64,000 nt of DNA from JAYREN01 sp963663375 (GTDB lineage: Bacteria > Acidobacteriota > Holophagae > Holophagales > Holophagaceae), in assembly GCA_963663375.1 (NCBI GenBank), contig OY760195.1, positions 1,240,001 through 1,304,000 on the forward strand, given 5' to 3'. Positions 8,787 through 17,709 of the stretch are shown piece by piece (within the stretch, counting starts at the first letter, position 1; every line of letters begins with the position of its first letter). The position numbers were made by a program, and so were the translations under genes. The notes beneath the pieces were generated by a model, which searched no databases, was not told where the DNA came from, and saw nothing but the letters and a program-made list of their open reading frames with translations.

Positions 8787-10259
8787 CTAGCGTCCTGGGC
8801 TCAGACGCACGGTGGTGGGAAAGGGCACATCCTTCTCCAGCATGGCGTGCCACTCCTGGTAGCCCCGCTTGCGGATTCGCAGGTCGTGGAGGCCCTCCGA
8901 GGGCACCGGCAGGGCCCACACCGGCGTGATCCCCATGGGCTGACCATCCAGGAAGACCTCGGCGCCGGGTGGATCGGTCACCACCGAGATGGGATAGGGC
9001 GAGCGCCTCAGCACGAAGTGGAGGCTCCACTCGCCGGGCTGCACCTCGCGGGTGATGGGCTCGAAGCCGCTGCGCTCCACGCGGATGATGTGGCTGTTGC
9101 CCTTGCCCAGGGTGACCCGCAGAGGCGCCTGGCCCTTGTATCGGCCATCCACCAGCAGATCGGCACTGGGCGGGCTGGTGGCCACCTCCAGGGTCCAGGG
9201 TTTGCGATCCGTCATCGCCACGGCGAGGAAGACCACCCCGACCAGGGCGGCCAGGGCGAGTGTCGCCATCCCCCAGGGCTTGCGGAACCAGGGCCGTGGC
9301 ACAGCCTTCGCCTGAGGCTCCGGGGGCAGTTCCAAGGGCAGGGGTTCCGGCTGGGGCGGCAGGGATTCCGGCATCTCGGGAGGATGAAAGGGGCGTGTCC
9401 AGGCCAGGGGGATATCCCCGGAAACGCAGGCGTGCAACTGCAAACGCGCCGCCTCCCGGATGGGCATGGCGTCCAGGAGTTCGTGGAGAAACAGCTCAAG
9501 TCCGGGATGACGCTCCGCCGGTGACTTGGCGAAGGCCCGCTGGAAGACCTCGAGAAAGGCCGGGGACCAGCCCGGGGGCACCTTGGGGCCTTCGTGCACC
9601 ACGGCGTACAGCGTGGCCCCCACGTTGATCCCATGAAAGGGCAAGGCTCCCGTGAGCACCTCGAAGGCGGAAACGGTGTACGCCCACCGATCCGAGGCGG
9701 GGGAGGCCTCGCCGCCCACCAGCAGCTCGGGCGCGGTGTACGAGGGGGTGCCGAACACCATGCCCGCCTGGGTCAGGCGGGATTCCTCGGCGCGAGCGAT
9801 GCCGAAGTCCATGAGCTTCAGGCGCCCTTCCCGGCTCACAATCATGTTGTCGGGCTTCACGTCCCGGTGGGCGATGCCCTCATCCCCGGAGGCCTTGAGA
9901 GCCATGGCGCCCTGGATGAGCAAATGGAGGAGGCTCTCCAGATCCATGCCCTTCTTCGCCAGGTGCGACAGCAGCGTCCCATCCACGTATTCCATGGCCA
10001 TGAAGGGCCCCACGTAGGGATCTTCGCCCACATCGAAGACCGTCACGATGTTGGGATGGTTCAGCCGGGCACTGATCTCTGCCTCCCGCTGGAAGCGCAG
10101 CAGCAACGTAGCCCGGTCCTCCGACAGGCTGTAGACGATCTTCACCGCCACTTGGCGCTTGAGCAGGGGATCCCGGGCCAGGTAGACCACGCCCATGGCA
10201 CCGCGGCCCAGCACACGCTGAACCTCGTAGCGGCCAATGAGGGGAGGGGGAACGGTCAT
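8787..10259 (-). CDS. Ser/Thr protein kinase with transmembrane helix and two PEGA repeats
   Basis: 490 residues from the ATG at 10259, which puts the kinase glycine loop (LGRGAMGVVYLA) near the start; an ATG eight codons earlier is possible. Catalytic loop HRDVKPDN, DFG and GTPSYTAPE (activation segment/APE) are intact, so an active Hanks-type kinase is expected. A transmembrane helix (GMATLALAALVGVVFLAVAM) near residue 340 leads to two PEGA-type surface repeats (TSPPSADLLVDGRYKGQAP and TDPPGAEVFLDGQPMGITP). PEGA repeats probably bind cell-wall or envelope ligands. Divergent from the ABC-F gene. Confidence 0.9.
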   Translation of the reverse strand: MTVPPPLIGRYEVQRVLGRGAMGVVYLARDPLLKRQVAVKIVYSLSEDRATLLLRFQREAEISARLNHPNIVTVFDVGEDPYVGPFMAMEYVDGTLLSHLAKKGMDLESLLHLLIQGAMALKASGDEGIAHRDVKPDNMIVSREGRLKLMDFGIARAEESRLTQAGMVFGTPSYTAPELLVGGEASPASDRWAYTVSAFEVLTGALPFHGINVGATLYAVVHEGPKVPPGWSPAFLEVFQRAFAKSPAERHPGLELFLHELLDAMPIREAARLQLHACVSGDIPLAWTRPFHPPEMPESLPPQPEPLPLELPPEPQAKAVPRPWFRKPWGMATLALAALVGVVFLAVAMTDRKPWTLEVATSPPSADLLVDGRYKGQAPLRVTLGKGNSHIIRVERSGFEPITREVQPGEWSLHFVLRRSPYPISVVTDPPGAEVFLDGQPMGITPVWALPVPSEGLHDLRIRKRGYQEWHAMLEKDVPFPTTVRLSPGR

Positions 10260-10368
10260 GGGGAGGGCACAGGAGCCTCCCATGGTACCGGCAAGGGAGA
10301 CGCCCGCCGTGAATCCCGACTCGGGAAATTCGCCTTCAGGCCTTAGAATGGAAGGTTCGGGGGCTTTG

Positions 10369-11979
10369 ATGCTGGCTGTTCAAAACGTAACCATGCGCTT
10401 TGGCGCCAAGATTCTCTTCGAGGATGTCACCACCAGCTTCCCGCCGGGACGCCGCTACGGCCTGACGGGCCCCAACGGCTCCGGCAAGTCCACCTTCATG
10501 AAGGTGCTCACCGGGGAGACCGAGGCCCACTCCGGCACCATCCAGCGCCCCCGGAAGATGGGCGTGCTGGCCCAGGACCAGTTCGCCTTCGACGAGTTCC
10601 GGGTGATCGACACCGTGATCATGGGCAACAAGGGCCTCTGGAAGGCCCTACAGGAGCGCGACGCCATCTACGAGAAGGCCGAGATGACCGACGAGGACGG
10701 CATGCGGGTGGCCGAGCTGGAAGGCGTCGTGGCCGACGAAGACGGCTACACCGCCGAGAGCGATGCCGCCGTGCTGCTGGACGGCCTGGACATCCCCGAG
10801 TCGCTGCACGAGCGCAAGATGGGCGAGATGCAGGGCGGCCAGAAGGTGCGGGTGCTGCTGGCCCAGGCCCTCTTCGGCAACCCCGAGGCCCTGCTGCTGG
10901 ACGAACCTACAAACCACCTCGACTTGGATTCCATCCACTGGCTGGAGAACTTCCTCAACCGCTACAGTGGCTCCGTCATCGTCATCAGCCACGATCGCCA
11001 CTTCCTGAACGGCGTCTGCACCCACATCGCCGACATCGACTACCAGACGATCATCCAGTACACCGGCGGCTACGACGATATGGTGATGCAGAAGACGCAG
11101 ATCCGCAGCCGCCTGGAGTCCGAGAACAGCCAGCGCGAAAAGAAGATCGCCCAGCTCAACGAGTTCATCCAGCGCTTCGCCGCGGGCACCCGCAGCAGCC
11201 AGGTGAACAGCCGCCGCAAGGAAGTGGAGCGCCTGGCCCCCGGCGAACTCTCCCGCAGCAACATCGCCCGCCCCTTCATCAAGTTCGACGCCAAGCGCCC
11301 CAGCGGCCGCCACGCCCTGGAATTCGAGCACGTGTGCATGGGCTACGAAGTCGAAGGCCAGCGCCTGGAAGTCATCAAGAACTTCACCGCCAACGTGGCC
11401 CGGGGCGAGAAGATCGGCATCACCGGCCGCAACGGCGCGGGCAAGTCCACCCTGCTCAAGGCCCTCTTGGCCAACGCGCCGCAGGTAACGGAGATCGACC
11501 GCGGCATCGATTCGGGCCTGGTGAAGTGGGGCCACGAGGCCAGCGTGGGCTACTTCGCCCAGGATTTCCGCGAGAGCATCCCCGGCGGCTGGACCCTGGT
11601 GGACTGGCTCCGCCAGTTCGATCCCGATGCTCTCATCGAGGAGATCCGCGGCGTATTGGGGCAGATGCTCTTCCGGGGCGAGGAAGGCACCAAGAAGACC
11701 GAAGTGCTCTCCGGTGGCGAGGCCTGCCGCCTGATGTTCTGCAAGCTCATGCTGCAGAAACCCAACATCCTGGTCTTCGACGAACCCACCAACCACCTGG
11801 ATCTCGAAGCCGTCATCGCCCTCAACACCGCCCTGCAGCGCTACGACGGCACGGTGTTGCTGGTGACCCACGACGAGGACCTGATCGACGAAGTGGCCAC
11901 CCGCATCTGGAATTTCGATCACGACAAGATCGAAGACTTCCAGGGCCCCTACTCCGAATTCACGGCCAAGATGGCCTGA
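10369..11979 (+). CDS. ABC-F family ATPase, YbiT-like
   Basis: 536 residues with two ABC ATPase domains and no membrane segment, the ABC-F arrangement that acts on ribosomes. Domain 1 has Walker A GPNGSGKST, a degenerate signature MQGGQKVRVLLAQALF and Walker B LLLDEPTNHLD. Domain 2 has GRNGAGKST, LSGGEACRLMF and FDEPTNHLDLEAV. The opening (MLAVQNVTMRFGAKILFEDV) and the non-canonical first signature resemble E. coli YbiT, about 530 residues. ATG at 10369 is chosen on that basis. Role in translation is known for the class; the specific client is not. Confidence 0.85.
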   Translation: MLAVQNVTMRFGAKILFEDVTTSFPPGRRYGLTGPNGSGKSTFMKVLTGETEAHSGTIQRPRKMGVLAQDQFAFDEFRVIDTVIMGNKGLWKALQERDAIYEKAEMTDEDGMRVAELEGVVADEDGYTAESDAAVLLDGLDIPESLHERKMGEMQGGQKVRVLLAQALFGNPEALLLDEPTNHLDLDSIHWLENFLNRYSGSVIVISHDRHFLNGVCTHIADIDYQTIIQYTGGYDDMVMQKTQIRSRLESENSQREKKIAQLNEFIQRFAAGTRSSQVNSRRKEVERLAPGELSRSNIARPFIKFDAKRPSGRHALEFEHVCMGYEVEGQRLEVIKNFTANVARGEKIGITGRNGAGKSTLLKALLANAPQVTEIDRGIDSGLVKWGHEASVGYFAQDFRESIPGGWTLVDWLRQFDPDALIEEIRGVLGQMLFRGEEGTKKTEVLSGGEACRLMFCKLMLQKPNILVFDEPTNHLDLEAVIALNTALQRYDGTVLLVTHDEDLIDEVATRIWNFDHDKIEDFQGPYSEFTAKMA

Positions 11980-12014
11980 TCCCCGCCCCTCGTGCGAGAA
12001 TCAACCCCTCCACG

Positions 12015-12091
12015 GGTCCCGTAGCTCAGCTGGATAGAGCGTCCCCCTCCTAAGGGGAAGGTCAGCAGTTCGAATCTGCTCGGGACCACCA
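12015..12091 (+). tRNA. tRNA-Arg (anticodon CCT)
   Basis: A complete cloverleaf: acceptor GGTCCCG (12015-12021) pairs with CGGGACC (12081-12087); D stem GCTC/GAGC; anticodon stem TCCCC/GGGGA around the loop CTCCTAA, giving anticodon CCT for AGG codons; T arm AGCAG/CTGCT around TTCGAAT. The 3' CCA is encoded (12089-12091). It follows the ABC-F gene by 35 bases and is followed by a strong terminator. Confidence 0.95.
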
Positions 12092-12120
12092 AGCGACCTC
12101 TCTTATTCAAGAGCATTCAA

Positions 12121-12153
12121 ACAAAGGCCCCGCTCCTTGAGTGGGGCCTTTGT
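12121..12153 (+). terminator. Intrinsic terminator after tRNA-Arg
   Basis: A perfect 11-bp stem, ACAAAGGCCCC (12121-12131) with GGGGCCTTTGT (12143-12153), closes an 11-base loop. The A-rich left base and T-rich right base make it usable in both directions, which suits its place between the plus-strand tRNA and the minus-strand alcohol dehydrogenase. Confidence 0.8.
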
Positions 12154-12190
12154 TCATCCGATGGATGGGGCAGGCAATGCGCTCAGTTCT

Positions 12191-13243
12191 TCAGGCCTTC
12201 AGGGACGCCATGTCGATGACGAAGCGGTACTTCACGTCGCTTTTCAACATGCGCTCGTAGGCCTCGTTGATCTCCTGCATCCGAATGATCTCGATGTCGG
12301 AGGTGATCCCGTGTTTCCCGCAGAAGTCCAGCATCTCCTGGGTCTCCGCGATGCCGCCGATGAGGGAGCCCGCCACGGACCTGCGCCGCAGCACCATGGG
12401 GACCGTGTTCAGGAAGGGCTCCAGACCCCCCAGGTAGCCCACCAGCACCAGGGTTCCGTCCGTCTTGAGGGTCGGCATGTAGGGATTCAGGTCGTGGACC
12501 GAGGGGACGGTATCGATGATCAGGTGGAAGCGGCTGCGGACCGCCTCCATCTGCGCATTGTCGGTGGAGAGGATGATGTGGTCCGCCCCAAGCCGCCGTG
12601 CATCGGCCTCCTTGCCCTTGGAGCGCGTGAAGAGCGTCACCTCTGCGCCTAGAGCCTTGGCCAGTTTCAGGGCCATGTGGCCTAGACCGCCGAGGCCCAC
12701 CACGGCGACATGACTGCCCTTGCCCACCTTCCAGTGGCGGAGCGGGGACCAGGTGGTGATGCCCGCGCAGAGGAGCGGCGCCGCGCCCTTCAGGTCCAGG
12801 CTGTCAGGGATCCGCAGCACGAACTGGTCCGAAACGACGACCCTTTCGGAATAGCCACCCTGCGTCACCGTATGGTCGTGCTTGTCGACCCCGCCGTACG
12901 TGTAGACGGCACCGTCGCAGTACTGCTCCTCGCCGCTATCGCAGGCCTCGCAGTGATGGCAGGAGTCCACCAGGCAGCCGACGCCCACGCGATCCCCCGC
13001 CTTGAACCCGGTGACCGCCGGGCCCACTTCGATCACCCGGCCGATGATTTCGTGACCGGGGACGATGGGGTAGGTGGTCCAGCCCCAGTCGTTCCGGGCC
13101 GTGTGCAGGTCGGAGTGGCAGACGCCGCAGTAGAGGATCTCGATCACCACATCGTCGGGACGCGGATCCCGCCGATCGAAGCGGAAGGGAACCAGGGCAT
13201 CCTTGGCGGATTGAGCGGCAAAACCGAGCACGTTCGTAGACAT
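12191..13243 (-). CDS. Zinc-dependent alcohol dehydrogenase (YahK/cinnamyl-alcohol type)
   Basis: 350 residues. Catalytic zinc ligands are in CGVCHSD and PGHEIIGRV; the structural zinc site is the four-cysteine lobe CxxCxxC-x7-C near CHHCEACDSGEEQYC. The Rossmann glycine motif is GLGGLGHMALKLAKAL. The architecture and length match NADP-dependent aldehyde reductases of the YahK/Adh group, which reduce a broad range of aldehydes. ATG at 13243 is preferred to a longer start because AGGGGAAG lies just upstream. A GAGGCC/GGCCTC hairpin sits in its leader at about 13263-13278. Substrate is not indicated by neighbours. Confidence 0.9.
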   Translation of the reverse strand: MSTNVLGFAAQSAKDALVPFRFDRRDPRPDDVVIEILYCGVCHSDLHTARNDWGWTTYPIVPGHEIIGRVIEVGPAVTGFKAGDRVGVGCLVDSCHHCEACDSGEEQYCDGAVYTYGGVDKHDHTVTQGGYSERVVVSDQFVLRIPDSLDLKGAAPLLCAGITTWSPLRHWKVGKGSHVAVVGLGGLGHMALKLAKALGAEVTLFTRSKGKEADARRLGADHIILSTDNAQMEAVRSRFHLIIDTVPSVHDLNPYMPTLKTDGTLVLVGYLGGLEPFLNTVPMVLRRRSVAGSLIGGIAETQEMLDFCGKHGITSDIEIIRMQEINEAYERMLKSDVKYRFVIDMASLKA

Positions 13244-13397
13244 ATCTTCCCCTTTGGGTAAGGAGGCCACCGGGCCTCTTTCCAGGACCGCCGAATGGAT
13301 CGCGACGATGTAGGGAAGTGTAGGCATCGAAGCCCTAGAATCCTTGCCTAAGGCTCCATAATTTTTGCCTGATTCTCCGGGGCGATGGGCCGCGCGC

Positions 13398-13643
13398 TCA
13401 GACCAGCAGGTTCAGCGCGCCGCTGGAGGTCTGCCCCACTGCATTCAGGGCCCCGCTCTGGGTGTACTGGGTCAGGGGCGTCGCCTCGGCGCTTTGTTCG
13501 GGGTGCTGCAAGGCGTAGGCAAGCTCCTCGCTGGCAGAAACAATGCCGTCCTGATTGGTGTCCTTGGGATCGAAATAGGTGTTCGAGACCTTGGGCACCG
13601 TCGCCAACGCCGTTGTGCCGCCCTGGATTGCGCCAACCGCCAT
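13398..13643 (-). CDS. Small EF-hand protein
   Basis: 81 residues. One canonical EF-hand calcium loop is present, DTNQDGIVSASEE, with acidic or oxygen ligands at positions 1, 3, 5, 9 and 12. The rest is low-complexity Ala/Gly/Ser/Gln with no signal peptide. ATG at 13643 has GAGGGAGGG upstream. Possibly a small cytoplasmic calcium-binding peptide; I do not recognise a named family. Confidence 0.65.
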   Translation of the reverse strand: MAVGAIQGGTTALATVPKVSNTYFDPKDTNQDGIVSASEELAYALQHPEQSAEATPLTQYTQSGALNAVGQTSSGALNLLV

Positions 13644-13903
13644 GGAACCCTCCCTCAAACGAGAGACCACCCAAAGTATAGGTCTTCGGGGAGAGGCTGG
13701 CCTGGATGCGGGCCGAAATCGACCTCTGCCAGCGATGGGGTGAGAGCTACGGTTTCGTGTTAAACGTCCTCAGGCGTGCCTGCTGAAGGCGGTCCTTCAA
13801 ATTGAAGAGACACCGTTCATTTTGATTACTGTTTTCCGGTTCACGGCCCTATCTCCGCGATTCAAACAGCCTGAAATCAAGACGATGGAATCGAGGAATG
13901 GTT

Positions 13904-13933
13904 GGTGCTTCACCTGTGCACAAGTGAGGCACC
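13904..13933. promoter_or_regulatory. 30-nt imperfect palindrome just upstream of hemolysin III
   Basis: Two 15-nt halves, 13904-13918 and 13919-13933, are reverse complements at 13 of 15 positions around the centre TGTGCACA. It ends four bases before the chosen ATG at 13938 and covers the ribosome-binding region. It could be a repressor operator or, in RNA, a hairpin hiding the start. No known regulator consensus was recognised. Confidence 0.5.
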
Positions 13934-13937
13934 GACC

Positions 13938-14627
13938 ATGGCATCGCATATCCATCCTGGGGGGTCAGGGCTCGTGGTCGAGGGGGCCGCGCCCAGGCCC
14001 AAGCCCCGCCTTCGGGGCGTGTCCCACCAGGTCGCAGCGCTGGTGGCAGCACCGGCGGCGGTCACCCTCTGGGCGGAGGCCGGGAGTTTCCCGGCCCGTC
14101 TGGGGGCGGTCATCTACGGGGTGAGCCTCTTCGCGCTCTTCGCCATTTCGGCCTTCTACCATCGGCCCACCTGGCCACCCCGAGCGCGGGATCTCGTGGG
14201 TCGCATCGACCAGGCGGCCATCTTCCTGCTCATCGCGGGCACGTACACGCCCTTCGGCCTGCTCCTCTGGCCCGTGGGTGGCCATACCTTGCTCATGGTC
14301 ATCTGGGGGGGTGCCATCGGCGGTGTGGTGCTCTCCCTGCTTTGGCCGAGCGCCCCCAAGCCCCTCATGGCGGCAATCTACGTTCTGTTCGGCTGGTCCT
14401 TCGTGGCGATAGGCCCCTCCCTGTTCCGGGCCGCGGGACCGCTCGTTCTCGCCCTGGTGGTCCTGGGTGGCATCGTCTACACCCTGGGTGCGGTCATCTA
14501 TGCCCTTCAGCGCCCCAACCCCTTTCCCCGGGTTTTCGGCTACCACGAAGTCTTCCACCTCTGCGTGATCGCGGCAGCAACGCTGCACTTCGCGGCCGTG
14601 TCCCTCACCCTACCCGCCTTGGCTTGA
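13938..14627 (+). CDS. Hemolysin III family membrane protein (PAQR/CREST)
   Basis: 229 residues with seven predicted membrane helices. CREST-superfamily metal residues are present: Ser and His in SAFYHRPTW, Asp in RIDQAAIFLLIAGTYTP, and the C-terminal HEVFH in YHEVFHLCVIAAATLHF. These are thought to bind zinc and to act as an amide hydrolase in the superfamily; bacterial roles are unproven. An ATG at 13902 would add 12 residues, but the 13938 start lies after the palindrome and begins at the expected place. The ribosome-binding site is weak. Confidence 0.85.
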   Translation: MASHIHPGGSGLVVEGAAPRPKPRLRGVSHQVAALVAAPAAVTLWAEAGSFPARLGAVIYGVSLFALFAISAFYHRPTWPPRARDLVGRIDQAAIFLLIAGTYTPFGLLLWPVGGHTLLMVIWGGAIGGVVLSLLWPSAPKPLMAAIYVLFGWSFVAIGPSLFRAAGPLVLALVVLGGIVYTLGAVIYALQRPNPFPRVFGYHEVFHLCVIAAATLHFAAVSLTLPALA

Positions 14628-14650
14628 ATCTGACTCAATCGTGACAAATG

Positions 14651-14668
14651 TATCGATTAGTCTCGATA
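14651..14668. promoter_or_regulatory. Dyad TATCGA-N6-TCGATA upstream of the cNMP-aspartase gene
   Basis: A perfect 6-bp inverted repeat with a six-base spacer lies 52 bases before the start of the cNMP-aspartase fusion. The half-site spacing matches operators of the CRP/FNR family, although the half-sites differ from TGTGA. Candidate operator only. Confidence 0.4.
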
Positions 14669-14719
14669 GAGTGGATTCCGGTTCGCCGGCCGCAGGCTCA
14701 TCCGGCGTGGAGGTGCGGC

Positions 14720-16588
14720 ATGGTGGAGATCGGTTCGATTCTTCGGTCCTCGGAACTCTTCAAGGGACTCTCGGATGAAACGCTGGCGCGGCTTGCGGCC
14801 ATGGGCGTGGTCCGAGATGTACCTGCAGGGACCTTCCTTTTCCGTCAGGGTGAGGCGCGCAAGGCCTGCCATCTCATCGCCCAGGGGCGAGTCGAGATCG
14901 TAAAAGACGCGGGCGACGGACCCGAACGCCTGATCGTGCTGGGTATGGGCGATACGGCGGGCGAGGGCGCCTTCCTCCACGCCAGTCAGCACACTACTTC
15001 GGCCCAGACCCTGAGCGCCGCTGTCGTCATTGAATTCGACCGGGCCACGGCCCTGGAGAAGCTGGCCGACGATGGTCGCGCCGCCATGGAGCTGTTGAGC
15101 CGTGTGGCCCTGGTGATGAACCGCCGCATGCTCTATGCAGCCTCGGGCCGCACAGGCCGCGAACAGGGCTACGCCTCCGGCGCCACCCGCCCCGAGCATG
15201 ACCTGCTGGGGGATGCCGACGTTCCGGCCGATGCCCTCTTCGGCGTGCAGACCCTGCGGGCCATGCAGAACTTCCCCATCACGGGCATTCCCCTTTCGCA
15301 CTTCCCCGCCCTGGTGCGAGCCCTGGCCATGGTCAAGCAGGCCGCAGCCCGGACCAATGTGCGCCTGGAACTGCTGGATCCCGTCATCGCGGGCGCCATC
15401 GACACGGCTAGCCAGGAGATCATCGATGGCCACTGGCACGGCCACTTCCTGGTGGACATGGTGCAGGGCGGTGCGGGCACCTCCACCAACATGAACGCCA
15501 ACGAAGTGATTAGCAATCGCGCCCTGGAAATCCTGGGTCGCCAGCGGGGCGAGTACGCGGCCTGCCATCCCAACGATCACGTGAACCTGGGGCAGAGCAC
15601 CAACGATGTGTATCCCACTGCCGTGCGCCTCGCCACCATCTTCATGCTGCAGGGGCTGTTGGGCGCGCTGGAAAGACTGAAGGCCGCGCTGCACGCCAAG
15701 GGCGTGGAATTCAGCGAAGTGATCAAGATGGGCCGCACTCAGCTCCAGGATGCGGTGCCAATGACCCTGGGCCAGGAATTCGAGGCCTTCGCCGTCACCA
15801 CCGGCGAGGACATCGACCGCCTGCGGGAAACGGCGCGCCTCTTCCTGGAAGTGAACATGGGCGGCACCGCCATCGGCACGGGCATCTGCGCCGATCCCCG
15901 CTATCCCCAGGCCGTGGTGGAAGAACTCCGCGCCATCACGGGCCTGGAGGTGCAGCTGGCGGGCAACCTCATCGAAGCCACCCCGGATACCGGCGCCTTC
16001 GTGATGTTCAGCGGCGTCGTGAAGCGCGCTGCGGTGAAGCTCTCCAAGATGTGCAACGATCTGCGCCTGCTCTCCAGCGGCCCCCGCTGCGGCTTCCAGG
16101 AGATCAACCTGCCCCCCATGCAGCCCGGCTCCAGCATCATGCCCGGCAAGGTGAATCCCGTGGTGCCCGAGGTGGTCAACCAGGTGGCCTTCCACGTCAT
16201 CGGCAACGATCTCACCCTCACCCTCGCCGCCGAGGCCGGTCAGCTCCAGCTCAACGTCATGGAGCCCATCCTGGCCTTCAATCTCTTCCAGTCCATGCAG
16301 ATGCTCAGCTCTGCGGTGAATGTGCTCACCACCAAGTGCATCGTGGGCATCACCGCCAACGAGGACCGCTGCCGGGATCTGGTAGAGCACTCCATCGGCA
16401 TTGTCACGGCCGTCATGCCCACCCTGGGCTACAAGCGGGCCACGGAGGTCGCCAAGATCGCCCTGGAAACCGGCGTGCCCGTGCGGGAGATCATCCGCAC
16501 CAAGGGATGGCTCACCGAGGCCCAGCTCGAAGAGCTGCTGAGCCCCGAAGCCATGACCAAGCCCCGGGCGCTGACCCTCGGGAACTGA
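14720..16588 (+). CDS. Aspartate ammonia-lyase with N-terminal cyclic-nucleotide-binding domain
   Basis: 622 residues. Residues about 5-130 form a cNMP-binding beta-roll (LFKGLSDETLARLAA, FLFRQGEARKACHLIAQGRV, GEGAFLHASQHTT). From about residue 150 follows a complete aspartase/fumarase-superfamily enzyme: NMNANEVISNRALEILG, HPNDHVNLGQSTNDVYPTA, and the catalytic loop GSSIMPGKVNPV near residue 470. Aspartase converts L-aspartate to fumarate and ammonia. Fumarase class II is the alternative, but the N-terminal lyase residues look aspartase-like. ATG at 14720 has GGAGGT nine bases upstream. The fusion suggests allosteric control by a cyclic nucleotide. Confidence 0.85.
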   Translation: MVEIGSILRSSELFKGLSDETLARLAAMGVVRDVPAGTFLFRQGEARKACHLIAQGRVEIVKDAGDGPERLIVLGMGDTAGEGAFLHASQHTTSAQTLSAAVVIEFDRATALEKLADDGRAAMELLSRVALVMNRRMLYAASGRTGREQGYASGATRPEHDLLGDADVPADALFGVQTLRAMQNFPITGIPLSHFPALVRALAMVKQAAARTNVRLELLDPVIAGAIDTASQEIIDGHWHGHFLVDMVQGGAGTSTNMNANEVISNRALEILGRQRGEYAACHPNDHVNLGQSTNDVYPTAVRLATIFMLQGLLGALERLKAALHAKGVEFSEVIKMGRTQLQDAVPMTLGQEFEAFAVTTGEDIDRLRETARLFLEVNMGGTAIGTGICADPRYPQAVVEELRAITGLEVQLAGNLIEATPDTGAFVMFSGVVKRAAVKLSKMCNDLRLLSSGPRCGFQEINLPPMQPGSSIMPGKVNPVVPEVVNQVAFHVIGNDLTLTLAAEAGQLQLNVMEPILAFNLFQSMQMLSSAVNVLTTKCIVGITANEDRCRDLVEHSIGIVTAVMPTLGYKRATEVAKIALETGVPVREIIRTKGWLTEAQLEELLSPEAMTKPRALTLGN

Positions 16589-16635
16589 TTATCGGAAAGC
16601 CGAAACGGCGCGAGGACAGTCAAGGGCTCAAACGG

Positions 16636-16655
16636 ACCGGCGCACTCGCGCCGGT
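16636..16655 (+). terminator. Probable terminator after the aspartase gene
   Basis: Perfect 8-bp stem ACCGGCGC/GCGCCGGT around the loop ACTC, followed by TT. It lies 48 bases after the lyase stop and before rlmF. The T-tract is short. Confidence 0.5.
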
Positions 16656-16713
16656 TTCCGCATTCGGGCGGCCCGCTGTCGTTATCCTTTTAAGCTGTCT
16701 GCCCCGGAGAACC

Positions 16714-17709
16714 ATGGCCCGCAATGCCGCCGCGAAAGCGCCCAAGCCGCCTCCCGATAAGACCGCCGGGACCAAGCCCGGCCTGCACCCCCGGAACCGT
16801 CATCGGGAACGCTACGACTTCCCGCGGCTCATCCAGACCTGCCCAGACCTGGCGGCCTTCGTGGCTCCCAATGCGTACGGCGACGCCTCCATCGACTTCG
16901 GCGACCCTGCGGCGGTGAAAACGCTGAACCGGGCGCTGCTGGCCCATTGCTACGGCATCCAGGGCTGGGATATCCCCCCAGGCTACCTCTGCCCCCCCAT
17001 CCCCGGGCGGGCCGATTATGTGCATCACCTGGCCGACCTCCTGGCCATGGACAACGCCGGTTCCATCCCCCGAGGCTCTTCCGTGGTGGCTCTGGATATA
17101 GGCGTGGGCGCCAACGGCATCTATCCCATCCTCGGGAACCGCGAGTACGGCTGGCGCTTCCTCGGATCGGACATCGACTCTGGGGCGCTGGCCTCGGCCC
17201 AGCGGATTCTCGACGCGAATCCAGACCTGGGCAAGGCCATCGAACTGAGGCTGCAGCGCGACCCTGCTCGCATCTTCGGCGGCATCCTGAAGGCGGGCGA
17301 ATGCATCGATGTCTGCCTCTGCAACCCACCCTTTCACGGCTCCCTGCGGGAGGCCCGGGAAGGCACCGAGCGCAAGTGGCGCAACCTGGGGCGCGGGAGC
17401 GGCACCCAGAGGCCCCTGCTGAATTTCGGCGGCCAGGGCCGCGAGCTCTGGTGCGAGGGCGGCGAAGGCGCCTTCGTGGCCCGGATGATCGAGGAGAGCG
17501 CCGCCCTACCCACCCAGTGCCTGTGGTTCACCACCCTGGTCTCCAAGTCCTCCAATCTGCCCAGCATCCGCGCCGCCTTGAAACGGGCTGGAGTCCACGA
17601 ATCCAGGATCATCGAGATGGCCCAGGGACAGAAGCGGAGTCGCCTCGTGGCCTGGACCTTCCTGGATCCCAGCCAGCGTGAGGCCTGGCGCCTGAGTCGC
17701 TGGCGCTAG
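16714..17709 (+). CDS. rlmF: 23S rRNA (adenine-N6)-methyltransferase RlmF
   Basis: 331 residues. It carries the RlmF features: basic N-terminus (HPRNRHRERYDFPRLI), SAM-binding motif VVALDIGVGANGIYPILG, and the catalytic NPPF-type motif CNPPFHGSLREA for N6-adenine methylation. The E. coli homologue modifies A1618 of 23S rRNA. ATG at 16714 follows GGAGA. Its TAG stop shares the four bases CTAG with the stop of the convergent holin-like gene. Confidence 0.9.
   Translation: MARNAAAKAPKPPPDKTAGTKPGLHPRNRHRERYDFPRLIQTCPDLAAFVAPNAYGDASIDFGDPAAVKTLNRALLAHCYGIQGWDIPPGYLCPPIPGRADYVHHLADLLAMDNAGSIPRGSSVVALDIGVGANGIYPILGNREYGWRFLGSDIDSGALASAQRILDANPDLGKAIELRLQRDPARIFGGILKAGECIDVCLCNPPFHGSLREAREGTERKWRNLGRGSGTQRPLLNFGGQGRELWCEGGEGAFVARMIEESAALPTQCLWFTTLVSKSSNLPSIRAALKRAGVHESRIIEMAQGQKRSRLVAWTFLDPSQREAWRLSRWR

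Noticed and set aside
12015..12153. tRNA-Arg as an integration site for a mobile island
   Set aside because: No integrase and no repeated tRNA 3' end was seen downstream; flanking genes look native.
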